Origin: CAKZNE01 sp002695025
GTDB taxonomy: Bacteria > Bacteroidota > Bacteroidia > Flavobacteriales > Schleiferiaceae
DNA: 64,000 nt
Assembly (NCBI GenBank): GCA_913043285.1
Contig: CAJWML010000007.1
Coordinates: 62,001 to 126,000 of the forward strand
Reading direction: 5' to 3'
The position numbers and the translations under genes are program-made. Position 1 is the first letter of the stretch. Every line of letters starts with the position of its first letter. The notes beneath the pieces were generated by a model, which did no database searches, had not been told where the DNA came from, and worked only from the letters and a program-made list of their open reading frames with translations. Shown here piece by piece: positions 17,943 through 26,365 of this stretch.

Positions 17943-17993
17943 AAGGTTAGGAATTTGAAATACTACACGCTCACGGATACTTTGCGGTTGGGT

Positions 17994-20471
17994 CTACTGC
18001 GGCATTTTTTTTCGGTGATCCAGGTAATAGCGGTAGTCAAAATCTACGCCTATACGGATGGAGGGTTTGAAATTCAGGAAGTTATCGAATCCTCCTGCAA
18101 ACTCAAGACGAATAACGTTAAGAATGTTGTCCACCCCTATAAACAACTCGGTAAAGTGATCGCTTCCGGGGGTGTTGAGGTAGTTTACCCCGATAAATGC
18201 ATGCAGTTTTAAGGGCGCTAAAAATGGCGCTTCACCTAACAGTAAGCCCGAAAAATCATGTTCAAAATGCAGCTCAAAATAAAAGTCGTTGGTTGAAAAG
18301 TCATAATAAGGCAGCGTACTGAACTGGCGGATGCTATTGGTGCGCCTTGGGGCCGGTTGCAGGAAGAAAGTCTGTACTCCGTTAAAATGACGGAAATCCA
18401 CAAAGGGAACGTAAGCGCTGTTTAAAAAGTGCCCTCCGTTGATATCCATTTTGGATAAGCCTACGTGGCCAAAGTGCCGCTGTAGTGAAATTCCCGCGTT
18501 TATATGGTCGAAATTGGTTTGTGAAAACTCCGTGGGTACCCCTTTGTAATAGTTCAAATAGATCTTGGGATCGGTGGAGGAAAGGTTCACCTTGCGCCCA
18601 TTAATCATTTTATACAGTTGGTTAAACTGGTACACCAGTGACAATTGCAGGCTTATAGCCCGGTGTTCTTTAAAGCCATCGTGGGTGATCACCGGGGGAA
18701 AGTCGGGGTTGTTGGGCGTAAAGGCATACGGGTTGCCAATAATTCTGAAGTCCGTGCTATTGTAAAGCGGGAACCGGTAGGCGTATTCTGCTTTTATACC
18801 AGCTTCCAGACCGTTCCACGGTTCAAAATCATAGGTAATTTTCACAAAGTCCTGTCCGTATAGCTTCATATAATTACGGCTCAGGATCAACGAGTACAAA
18901 CTATTGATTATAGGTAGTATCGGCTGATCACTATTGAACTGGCTGATAGCATGCCCCGCCTGTACCCCGATCTTTTTAGGCCGGTGCAGATCAAAAAGAT
19001 AACTGACTTTCAAATCATAATACAGTTTCTTACTGGAAAACCCGTAACGTATATTGGGACGCAGGTACAACTCGGAGTTGGGGTAATAACGAGTGTGTTC
19101 CAGGTTGTAACGGATATAAGGTCCTTCTACGGTATTGTAGCCCAGACCATACCAAATGGGTGATACTTTGGTGGTGAAAGCAGAACTGTCAAAATCATAA
19201 CCGGCAGCAAACAGATCATACCATGCAAACGGCCTCTCCTCAAACAAGGGATCCACTTCAGTTTGTTCCTGGAATATCCAGCGGTTCGGATGAGATTCTT
19301 CGCGCAGTACACGAAGCTCGGAAAGGGAGAGCTTAAAAGGCCTTAGTTTTTTCCAGGCTTCTCCACGGATGATATTGGAATCGGCCAGGCTTACCACCTG
19401 TGCATCATAATGGTTATCGGTGCTATCAGGATTAAAGTAATGGTGGTTCTTAAAAAAGGTATAAGTGGTATAACTGCCATCAAAACCAAGCAGGTACATA
19501 TAGTATTGTTGCTTCTGAATAGCCTGGTGATAACCACTGTCGGTGTAATAATAAACCTGCTCAAAATCCACACTGTCCACCACTTCCAGCATATTGTGAT
19601 TCATAAGTTTAAGGGAGGATGAAGCCAGGGAGTAGGAGCTGTCACCGTAGATCTCTACAAAACCAGAAAAATTGGGGGAGTATTTTTTGTTGGGCTCTAC
19701 CCGGATGCGGTAAACCGTATAGGGACCTTCGTAATACTGCCCGGCCGGAAAAAAACGATAATGTTGATCACTGCGGGGTGAAAGGGGAGAGTTGTAGGCT
19801 ACCGTACTGATGTTTTTCAGGAATATCTTAGGGTGGTATAAGGAAATATCCAAGTCCGGCAGGTAGTGCCATCCGGGTATGGAAAAGCGCCCGGCAGTTT
19901 GGTAGGAATGCACTTTTTCGTCAAAATGGTTGGCATCCTGGTAGCTGAAGTCGGCTGTTTTTTCGCTTACAAAAACAATCCCGGAGTCCAGATGGGAGGG
20001 GATTATGGTGCCGGAGATCTTCCATATCTCAAAGGGAATATTCCGGAAGCGTGCCACATTCTTTTTGTAGGCCAGTGCTTCATAGCACACAAAATTGTTC
20101 TCATTGTATTCCCGGTGAGCCGCAGCCAGCCGTACTATGCGTTCAGCATCAAAGGGAATAGTAGTGTCTACCCGTTCCAGGCTTACCTGGATAGGCTCGT
20201 CATAATGATATGGAAAATAAAGTTTCCGGGAAGCGTAACCCGGTTTCTTGATCAACAGGTGGTGAACCGGGTTTTCCAGTTTGAGGTTAAAGCGGCCGCT
20301 GTCCCCGGAAAGCATAAGTTCCCCGGTTTCCTCAAATATCAGGTAAGCACCGCTTATCCCGTTTCCTTTGGTATCCACCACATTTCCTTCCAGGTTAAAT
20401 ACCTGGGCATATAACTTACCGGCCCAAAGGCCCTGCAGGAGAAGGATGAAGATCAGGAAACGGTGTTTCAT
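17994..20471 (-). CDS. DUF5686-type outer membrane protein with carboxypeptidase-like regulatory domain
   Basis: 825 residues. Signal peptide to about residue 22 (KLYAQ), then a carboxypeptidase-regulatory-like beta domain (about 24-95, VFNLEGNVVDTKGNGISGAYL), then a long region of the DUF5686 type ending in a predicted OM barrel (FKPSIRIGVDFDYRYYL). Such proteins occur in Bacteroidota envelopes; their transport role is unproven and a TonB plug domain is not evident. First gene of the operon with two LVIVD lipoproteins and a small barrel. Diverges from the exonuclease gene. Confidence 0.78.
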   Translation of the reverse strand: MKHRFLIFILLLQGLWAGKLYAQVFNLEGNVVDTKGNGISGAYLIFEETGELMLSGDSGRFNLKLENPVHHLLIKKPGYASRKLYFPYHYDEPIQVSLERVDTTIPFDAERIVRLAAAHREYNENNFVCYEALAYKKNVARFRNIPFEIWKISGTIIPSHLDSGIVFVSEKTADFSYQDANHFDEKVHSYQTAGRFSIPGWHYLPDLDISLYHPKIFLKNISTVAYNSPLSPRSDQHYRFFPAGQYYEGPYTVYRIRVEPNKKYSPNFSGFVEIYGDSSYSLASSSLKLMNHNMLEVVDSVDFEQVYYYTDSGYHQAIQKQQYYMYLLGFDGSYTTYTFFKNHHYFNPDSTDNHYDAQVVSLADSNIIRGEAWKKLRPFKLSLSELRVLREESHPNRWIFQEQTEVDPLFEERPFAWYDLFAAGYDFDSSAFTTKVSPIWYGLGYNTVEGPYIRYNLEHTRYYPNSELYLRPNIRYGFSSKKLYYDLKVSYLFDLHRPKKIGVQAGHAISQFNSDQPILPIINSLYSLILSRNYMKLYGQDFVKITYDFEPWNGLEAGIKAEYAYRFPLYNSTDFRIIGNPYAFTPNNPDFPPVITHDGFKEHRAISLQLSLVYQFNQLYKMINGRKVNLSSTDPKIYLNYYKGVPTEFSQTNFDHINAGISLQRHFGHVGLSKMDINGGHFLNSAYVPFVDFRHFNGVQTFFLQPAPRRTNSIRQFSTLPYYDFSTNDFYFELHFEHDFSGLLLGEAPFLAPLKLHAFIGVNYLNTPGSDHFTELFIGVDNILNVIRLEFAGGFDNFLNFKPSIRIGVDFDYRYYLDHRKKMPQ

Positions 20472-20546
20472 ATATTCTATAGCCTGGCAAAATACATATA
20501 CCGGACTTCATCTAAACAAAAAACTTGCAAAGGGTTTCAGTTAAGC

Positions 20547-20576
20547 TTTGCACTACTGAGCTTGTATGTATCTTCG
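20547..20576 (+). promoter_or_regulatory. Promoter of the DEDDh/GIY-YIG gene
   Basis: TTTG at 20547-20550, 18 bases, then TATCTTCG at 20569-20576 (one mismatch to TAnnTTTG). It ends 5 bases before the GTG at 20582, which argues against the farther TTG start at 20525 and implies a very short leader. Confidence 0.5.
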
Positions 20577-20581
20577 CGGCT

Positions 20582-21835
20582 GTGTATTGTGTATTGGATA
20601 TAGAATCAACCGGTGGCCCTTTTGGTAAGGAAGCCATTATGGAGATTGCCCTTTTTCGTTATGACGGTTCGGAGATCGTGGATCAGCTTATAAGTCTGGT
20701 GCATCCCCACCGTGAAGTTCAGCAGTACGTGTCTAAAATTACCGGTATTACACCGAAAATGCTGCTGCGTGCACCGCGTTTCCAGGAGATTGCAAAGCGC
20801 ATTGTAGAGCTTACCAGAGACTCCGTTCTGGTGGGGCATAATGTAGATTTTGACTATCGCATGCTACGCCAGGAGTTTGCCCGGCTCGGTTATCCTTTTG
20901 AGATGAAAACCCTGGATACTATTGAACTGGCTGAAAAGCTTATCCCGGGTTTGCCGGCCTATGGGTTGGATCGTATTTGCGATGAACTAGGCATTTACCG
21001 TACTCAGAAACACCGGGCCGAAGGTGATGCCAGGGCTACCCTGGAACTTTTACAGATACTCCAGGAAAAAGACAAGGAGAAGGATATCAGCATACTGGGG
21101 CAAAGCATCCAGGAAAACGATGCACTGAAGGATAAGATCAATGATCTTAAGCGCTCCGTAAAGTTCAATAAAGGGCTTTACTACCTTCATAATCCCCAGG
21201 GAAAAATACTGTATATCGGGACCTCGGATAATATCAAAAACTCGCTGAACAGCCTCTTTATGACGGACAGCAGCGAAGCTGAAAAGCTGAGGGATGAGGT
21301 GCATTCCGTTACCACGGAGGCTACCGGCAACTGGCTTATTGCCAAGGTGAAGAAGGAGGAGGAGATGGAGCGTGTTAAACCGGTCTTCAATAATGATCTG
21401 CCACTTAGCTTAGACTTCGGAGTGTATATGGATAAGCGTTCTTCCAAACCCCAAATGACGGTTAAACCCCTGGGGGAGGGTGAGCGTAATCGCCCCTTGC
21501 TCAAGGCAGAGAACTTCCGCATAGCCCTGCGTGCCATACGGATGTTCCGTAAAAGTGGAGGTAAGGATGAAAAGGCTGGACGTCTCGAGAGTCTTGTGGA
21601 TTTTCCCGAAGAGGCTATTTACAGTGCGCGGGGCAGGTCAGGTAAAGAAAAGACCGCACTGGTGGTAGAAGGAGGAAAACTGGTGGGGTATTTTTTCTAC
21701 TCCCTCAACGATCAGATCAGTCATAAAGATAAACTACAAAAATCCCTGGTGCCCGTGCAGGCCCGGGAAGAATACACGGAATTGCTTAAATTGGGAATTC
21801 TCAGTGGTGAGTTCACGGAAATAAAAAAGCCCTGA
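20582..21835 (+). CDS. DEDDh 3'-5' exonuclease fused to a GIY-YIG-like domain
   Basis: 417 residues if started at GTG 20582, which gives the normal VYCVLDIESTGG opening of DnaQ-type exonucleases. Exonuclease motifs: DIES (Exo I), VGHNVDFDY (Exo II) and HRAEGDA (Exo III, DEDDh). A GIY-YIG-like domain follows (GLYYLHNPQGKILYIGTS). Its usual catalytic Arg, as in UvrC-type N-[IL]-[RK]-x-R, appears replaced (NIKNSLNSLF), so this half may bind DNA rather than cut it. Similar fusions are known as UvrC/Cho-like or DNA polymerase III epsilon-like proteins. Probably a DNA repair or processing nuclease. The 3' end runs into a bidirectional terminator. Confidence 0.85.
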   Translation: MYCVLDIESTGGPFGKEAIMEIALFRYDGSEIVDQLISLVHPHREVQQYVSKITGITPKMLLRAPRFQEIAKRIVELTRDSVLVGHNVDFDYRMLRQEFARLGYPFEMKTLDTIELAEKLIPGLPAYGLDRICDELGIYRTQKHRAEGDARATLELLQILQEKDKEKDISILGQSIQENDALKDKINDLKRSVKFNKGLYYLHNPQGKILYIGTSDNIKNSLNSLFMTDSSEAEKLRDEVHSVTTEATGNWLIAKVKKEEEMERVKPVFNNDLPLSLDFGVYMDKRSSKPQMTVKPLGEGERNRPLLKAENFRIALRAIRMFRKSGGKDEKAGRLESLVDFPEEAIYSARGRSGKEKTALVVEGGKLVGYFFYSLNDQISHKDKLQKSLVPVQAREEYTELLKLGILSGEFTEIKKP

Positions 21836-21851
21836 CAACGCCAGGGCTTTT
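21825..21851. terminator. Bidirectional terminator between the exonuclease and barrel genes
   Basis: AAAAGCCCTG, a 7-base loop, then CAGGGCTTTT. The stem has an A-run on one side and a T-run on the other, so it works in both directions. It overlaps the stop codon of the rightward exonuclease gene and lies just past the leftward barrel gene. Confidence 0.85.
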
Positions 21852-21877
21852 CGTAGATCCATTCAATTTTTTCAATC

Positions 21878-22492
21878 TTAATTGCTTTCAAACAGTGCAA
21901 GGCCAACACCCAGCATGATCTGGTTGATCCGGGTGTCTGTAGTATAAGTAGTGCCTCCAATGGTAACGGATTCAGCCGTAGAGCTGAAGGGGCCTTCATA
22001 ACGCACATCCACACTTAATTTTCCCAGGTCCACACCAACACCAGCCTGGAAGCCGAAACTGGCTTCGTTAAAACTACGGTCAAAGGCGTCTCCAGGTTTG
22101 CTGATAGCGAAGGTGGCTACAGGGCCTACACCTAAGCGTACCGGCCCCAGGGCTACACCCAGGATAATCGGAACGTCCAGGCGGCTGAAGTTCAGGTCCA
22201 GGGTTTTAGAAGAACCGTCAGCGTTTTGGGTTTCCACTTCACCACTGACGTTGGTATATAACAATTCGGGCTGAATAAAGAAGGTGGTGAGTTTAATACG
22301 TCCGTAAGCTCCTGCGTGGAAGCCTACTTTACGGTCTCCACTCTTTACATCTTCAACGGTTTGGTCTCCGTCAAACTCCTTTACGTTAACTCCCTGTAGG
22401 TTAGCGCCACCGCGCAGACCGAATTCCAATATCTGGGCATCCAGTTGAAAGGCTGCCAGCAGTAAAAAAGTTCCTAAAACAATCTTTTTCAT
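21878..22492 (-). CDS. Porin-family outer membrane beta-barrel protein
   Basis: 204 residues. Signal peptide MKKIVLGTFLLLAAFQL, cleavage near LDAQ, then the typical Bacteroidota barrel start EFGLRGGANLQG and strands to the end (RINQIMLGVGLALF). A general OM_b-brl-like porin; cargo unknown. Its ATG overlaps the purC stop by 4 bases (ATGA), so it is the tail of the phoH-purC operon, which is an unusual partner. Confidence 0.85.
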   Translation of the reverse strand: MKKIVLGTFLLLAAFQLDAQILEFGLRGGANLQGVNVKEFDGDQTVEDVKSGDRKVGFHAGAYGRIKLTTFFIQPELLYTNVSGEVETQNADGSSKTLDLNFSRLDVPIILGVALGPVRLGVGPVATFAISKPGDAFDRSFNEASFGFQAGVGVDLGKLSVDVRYEGPFSSTAESVTIGGTTYTTDTRINQIMLGVGLALFESN

Positions 22493-23442
22493 ACTAAATG
22501 GTTTAAAGCGTTTTCAATATTCTGCCGGATACGCTCCTGCAAGTTATGGGTAGAAGCCTTTTGAAAAGTTTCACCGGTAATTTTTTCGAAGAGTTCAACG
22601 TAGCGATCGCTTACACTGTTCACAAAAGCTTCTGTCATTTCAGGAACCTGTTGACCGTCTTTACCTTGAAAACCATTTTCGATCAGCCATTGGCGCACAA
22701 ATTCCTTGGAAAGCTGCTTTTGTTCTTCACCATTTTGTTGACGTTCCTCGTAACCATCCAGATAAAAATAACGGCTGCTGTCCGGGGTGTGTATCTCATC
22801 AATAAGTATGATCTCACCCTTTTTATTTTTCCCGAACTCATATTTGGTATCCACTAGGATAAGCCCTTGCTTATTGGCAAATTCCTGCCCGCGTGCAAAT
22901 AAGGCGTGCGTATATTTTTCCAGTTGCAGGTAATCTTTTTCGCTTACAATGCCTTGTTCCAGGATGGACTCCCGGCTGATATCTTCATCATGAGTACCCT
23001 GGTCTGCCTTGGTGGTGGGGGTTATGATAGGTTCGGGCAGTTTATCATTCTCTTTCAGTCCTTCGGGCAAAGCCACCCCGCAAAGCATTCTTTCACCTGA
23101 GCGGTAGGTGCGCCACGCATGCCCGGCCAGGTATCCACGGATTACCATTTCTACCTTAAAAGGTGTGGCTTTGGTACCGATACTCACCATCGGGTCCGGG
23201 GATTCTACTTTCCAGTTGGGAACAATATCGCGGGTAAGGTCCAGGAATTTAACTGCTATCTGGTTCAGTACTTGTCCTTTAAATGGGATTCCTTTGGGTA
23301 ATACCACGTCAAAGGCAGATATGCGGTCACTGGCTACCATTACCAGTAGGTCATGGTTAATGGTATACACATCGCGGACCTTGCCACGGTAGAAACCGGT
23401 TTGTCCATTGAGCTTAAAATTAGTTTCCTGCAGTGCTTTCAT
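22489..23442 (-). CDS. purC: Phosphoribosylaminoimidazole-succinocarboxamide synthase
   Basis: 317 residues, within the size of the longer PurC form. Joins CAIR and aspartate using ATP in purine synthesis. Motifs: GKVRDVY near the N-terminus, SDRISAFDVVLP, and the C-terminal VDTKYEFG and DEIHTPDSSRYF, which are the two SAICAR synthetase signatures. Cytoplasmic. Overlaps phoH by 23 bases upstream and the barrel gene by 4 bases downstream, so the three are one operon. Confidence 0.97.
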   Translation of the reverse strand: MKALQETNFKLNGQTGFYRGKVRDVYTINHDLLVMVASDRISAFDVVLPKGIPFKGQVLNQIAVKFLDLTRDIVPNWKVESPDPMVSIGTKATPFKVEMVIRGYLAGHAWRTYRSGERMLCGVALPEGLKENDKLPEPIITPTTKADQGTHDEDISRESILEQGIVSEKDYLQLEKYTHALFARGQEFANKQGLILVDTKYEFGKNKKGEIILIDEIHTPDSSRYFYLDGYEERQQNGEEQKQLSKEFVRQWLIENGFQGKDGQQVPEMTEAFVNSVSDRYVELFEKITGETFQKASTHNLQERIRQNIENALNHLV

Positions 23443-24418
23443 CAGCTTTGCTCTTTGTTTTGGAGGGTTCGGATTTGTTTTCTTCTACTTCGTAGGCGTT
23501 GATAATATTCTTTACCAGGCGGTGGCGTATCACATCCTGCTGGTTCAGGCGTACAAAGGAAATACCCTTGATCTTGTCCAGTATACGCATGGCCTCCACC
23601 AGGCCTGATCTTTGTTTTCGGGGCAGGTCAATCTGGCTGGCATCACCGGTAATAATGAACTTGGCATCGGAACCCATCCGGGTGAGGAACATCTTCATCT
23701 GGCTGTGCGTGGTGTTCTGCGCTTCGTCCAGTATCACAAAGGCACGGTCTAGGGTGCGTCCACGCATAAAAGCGAGGGGGGCTATCTGGATAGTTCCGCT
23801 TTCCAGGTAAAAGTTCAGTTTTTCCGGTGGTATCATATCCCGCAGGGCATCGTACAAGGGCTGCAGATAAGGGTCCAGTTTTTCCTTGAGGTCACCGGGT
23901 AAAAATCCCAGGTTTTCCCCTGCTTCTACAGCCGGACGTGTGAGGATGATAGAGCGTACTTCTTTGTTCTTAAGGGCTCTTACTGCCAGGGCTACAGCCG
24001 TATAGGTTTTTCCGGTTCCGGCCGGACCAATGGCGAAAACCATATCGCTCTCATCAATGGCCTGTACCATTTTTCGCTGGTTCTGCGTACGTGCTTTTAT
24101 GGCCTGTCCGTGGGTTCCGAACATAATGATGTCGGAATCCTTTTCGGATTGAGGTCCCCTGTCCATTTCGTCTTTCATGATCCTTTCCAACTGGTTGCTG
24201 GTGAGTGAATTAAAGCGATGAAGATGGTTCAGTATCTCTTCTATTTTTTCTTCAAAAGCGGTTATCTGCGTGGGTTCCCCGTTTACCTTCAGAGTGTGCC
24301 CCCGGGCGGTGATCTTTAATTCCGGAAAGTATGATTGTATAATGTTTAAGTAGGTATTGTTGCTGCCGTACACATCACGAGGGTCGGCATTTTCAATCTG
24401 GATGTTTTTTTCGATCAA
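23420..24418 (-). CDS. PhoH-family P-loop ATPase
   Basis: 332 residues. An N-terminal KH/Jag-like region (about 1-110) precedes the PhoH ATPase with Walker A GPAGTGKT at 131-138 and Walker B VILDEAQN. PhoH-like proteins are cytoplasmic ATPases, some with RNA helicase/RNase-associated roles. First gene of the phoH-purC-barrel operon, divergent from the SAM hydroxide adenosyltransferase gene across 124 noncoding bases. Confidence 0.93.
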   Translation of the reverse strand: MIEKNIQIENADPRDVYGSNNTYLNIIQSYFPELKITARGHTLKVNGEPTQITAFEEKIEEILNHLHRFNSLTSNQLERIMKDEMDRGPQSEKDSDIIMFGTHGQAIKARTQNQRKMVQAIDESDMVFAIGPAGTGKTYTAVALAVRALKNKEVRSIILTRPAVEAGENLGFLPGDLKEKLDPYLQPLYDALRDMIPPEKLNFYLESGTIQIAPLAFMRGRTLDRAFVILDEAQNTTHSQMKMFLTRMGSDAKFIITGDASQIDLPRKQRSGLVEAMRILDKIKGISFVRLNQQDVIRHRLVKNIINAYEVEENKSEPSKTKSKADESTAGN

Positions 24419-24542
24419 ACTTTAGTAAATAACTATTGATTGGTACTCTGTTAGCGGCCTTAAATAATGATTACTTTTGACGGCAAAGTAACGAATTTGA
24501 ACCTACTTTAAGTTGCTTTTGGACACCTAAAATTCAGAGAAA

Positions 24543-25337
24543 TTGCCCGTTATTACACTCACATCTGATTATGGTCTTACTGATCATTACCTGGCTGCGG
24601 TAAAAGGTGTGATAATTAGTGAATTGCAGGATGTGAACCTGGTGGATATATCCCATTCCATACAGCCTGGTAATTTCTATGAAGCATCCTTTATTCTGAG
24701 GAATTGTTACGAGTCATTTCCCGAAGGCACCGTTCACCTGGTGGCCGTGCAGGAGATTACCGAGAACAAGCGTTTGCTGGCTGCGGAGATCGACAGGCAT
24801 TTTTTCCTTACGGCTGATAACGGGCTGCTGAGCATGATCAATCCCGAGATCAAAATTGGGATGGTGGTAGAGATCAATCTTAACCGGGATACCAGCCTTT
24901 TCCCCGCAAGGGATGTGCTGGCCAGGGCAGCCGGCCATCTGGCACGCGGTGGTTCCCTGGGTTTGCTGGGTCGGGAGGTAAAGGATTACAAGGAAAGTGT
25001 GCTTATGAGGCCACGAATTCCCAATGAAGGGTCATTAATTTTGGGTAGCGTACTTTATGTAGATAACTTTGGCAACCTGATTACCAACATTTCGCGGAAA
25101 ACCTTCCACGAGGTGGGTAAGGAGCGGCCTTTTGAAATTATACTGCCCAGGCGGTACATATTGCGGAAGATACAGGAGAGTTACTACCCTTCCTCCAAAG
25201 GCAATGTTATAGCCTTGTTCAATTCGCAGAACCTCCTGGAAATTGCCGTAAGTGAGGCGCGTGGAAAATTTTTTAACGGGGCAAATACCCTCCTGGGGGT
25301 TGATGTTCAGGATACAATTACGGTTACGTTTAAATGA
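24543..25337 (+). CDS. SAM hydroxide adenosyltransferase (DUF62 family)
   Basis: 264 residues starting at TTG; no ATG lies before the conserved opening VITLTSDYG. The family splits S-adenosylmethionine into adenosine and methionine using water. Motifs: TSDYGLTDHYLAAVKG, AVQEITEN and SVLYVDNFGNLITN. Cytoplasmic. The stop overlaps the next ATG by 4 bases, so it is coupled to the small monooxygenase gene, then to gldF and gldG. Confidence 0.92.
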   Translation: MPVITLTSDYGLTDHYLAAVKGVIISELQDVNLVDISHSIQPGNFYEASFILRNCYESFPEGTVHLVAVQEITENKRLLAAEIDRHFFLTADNGLLSMINPEIKIGMVVEINLNRDTSLFPARDVLARAAGHLARGGSLGLLGREVKDYKESVLMRPRIPNEGSLILGSVLYVDNFGNLITNISRKTFHEVGKERPFEIILPRRYILRKIQESYYPSSKGNVIALFNSQNLLEIAVSEARGKFFNGANTLLGVDVQDTITVTFK

Positions 25338-25627
25338 TCATACGTATTGTTAAAATGACTTTTCAGCCAGAAAGTGTGGAAGCCTTTCTAGCTAATTTTG
25401 AAAAGAATAAAGCCGCTATTCGCAGCTTTCCCGGCTGTAATCGCCTGGAGCTTTTACAAGAAAAAGGCAAGGGTAACGTTTACTTCACCTACAGTTGGTG
25501 GGAGCAGGAAACGGACCTTGAGAATTACCGCCAGTCCGAACTCTTTCGCGGAGTTTGGCAACTTACCAAAACCTTTTTTGCAGCTAAACCCGAGGCGTGG
25601 AGCCTCGAAAACAGAGTAACGCTTTAA
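25334..25627 (+). CDS. Small antibiotic-biosynthesis-type monooxygenase (ABM domain)
   Basis: 97 residues, one dimeric alpha/beta-barrel-like ABM domain (IRIVKMTFQPESVEAFLANF at the start, then LELLQEKGKGNVYFTYSWWEQ). The family includes quinol and polyketide monooxygenases, but most genomic copies have no assigned substrate. Cytoplasmic. Four-base overlap with the SAM hydrolase gene, and 6 bases before gldF. Confidence 0.85.
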   Translation: MIIRIVKMTFQPESVEAFLANFEKNKAAIRSFPGCNRLELLQEKGKGNVYFTYSWWEQETDLENYRQSELFRGVWQLTKTFFAAKPEAWSLENRVTL

Positions 25628-25633
25628 AAGAGT

Positions 25634-26365
25634 ATGAGGGCATTAATGCTTAAAGAGATCAGGAGCTTTTTAAACTCGGTAACGGGTTACCTGGTCATTG
25701 TAGTTTACTTGGTCATCAACAGTGTTTTTCTGTGGCTGATCCCAGGTAATTTCAACCTTATTGAAGGAGGGTATTCCAGTATCGATAGTTTGTTCCTGAT
25801 ATCTCCCTGGGTTTTTATGTTTTTAATACCCGCTATTACCATGCGCATGTTTGCCGATGAGAAAAGGGCCGGTACCATGGAACTGTTGCTTACCAAGCCA
25901 CTTACCGACATGAGTATTGTATGGTCTAAGTTCTCAGCTGGTTTTATACTGGTGCTTTTTTCGTTATTACCTACCCTCATATACTATTTCAGCGTATACC
26001 AGTTGGGAAATCCGGTGGGTAATATAGATAGCGGGGGTACCTTCGGGTCGTACATCGGTCTGCTGTTCCTGGGGTCTAGCTACGTGGCCATTGGTGTATT
26101 CTCTTCCTCACTTACCGATAACCAGATCATTGCCTTCCTCATAGCTATGTTCCTGTGCTTTTTCTTCTATTTCGGCTTTGACCAGATAGCGGCTTTAGGA
26201 TCATTCCATAGCATGGAGCTATTGATCATCAGCCTGGGGATCAGTGAACACTATACCTCCATGAGCCGTGGTGTTATCGATAGTCGCGATGTACTGTATT
26301 TTCTCGGTTTGATAGTAATTTTTGCCCTGGCTACACGCCTGGTCATCCAAAGCAGGAAATGGTGA
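25634..26365 (+). CDS. gldF: Gliding motility ABC transporter permease GldF
   Basis: 243 residues with about six membrane segments, an ABC-2 type permease. The block FADEKRAGTMELLLTKPLTD near residues 75-95 is typical of GldF and of ABC-2 permeases for export. With GldG and the ATPase GldA (not in this window) it forms the Gld transporter needed for gliding in Flavobacterium. It overlaps gldG by 7 bases. Inner membrane. Confidence 0.92.
   Translation: MRALMLKEIRSFLNSVTGYLVIVVYLVINSVFLWLIPGNFNLIEGGYSSIDSLFLISPWVFMFLIPAITMRMFADEKRAGTMELLLTKPLTDMSIVWSKFSAGFILVLFSLLPTLIYYFSVYQLGNPVGNIDSGGTFGSYIGLLFLGSSYVAIGVFSSSLTDNQIIAFLIAMFLCFFFYFGFDQIAALGSFHSMELLIISLGISEHYTSMSRGVIDSRDVLYFLGLIVIFALATRLVIQSRKW

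Noticed and set aside
20525..20581. TTG start for the exonuclease gene
   Set aside because: The promoter lies inside this stretch, and the conserved LDIES block fits the GTG at 20582.
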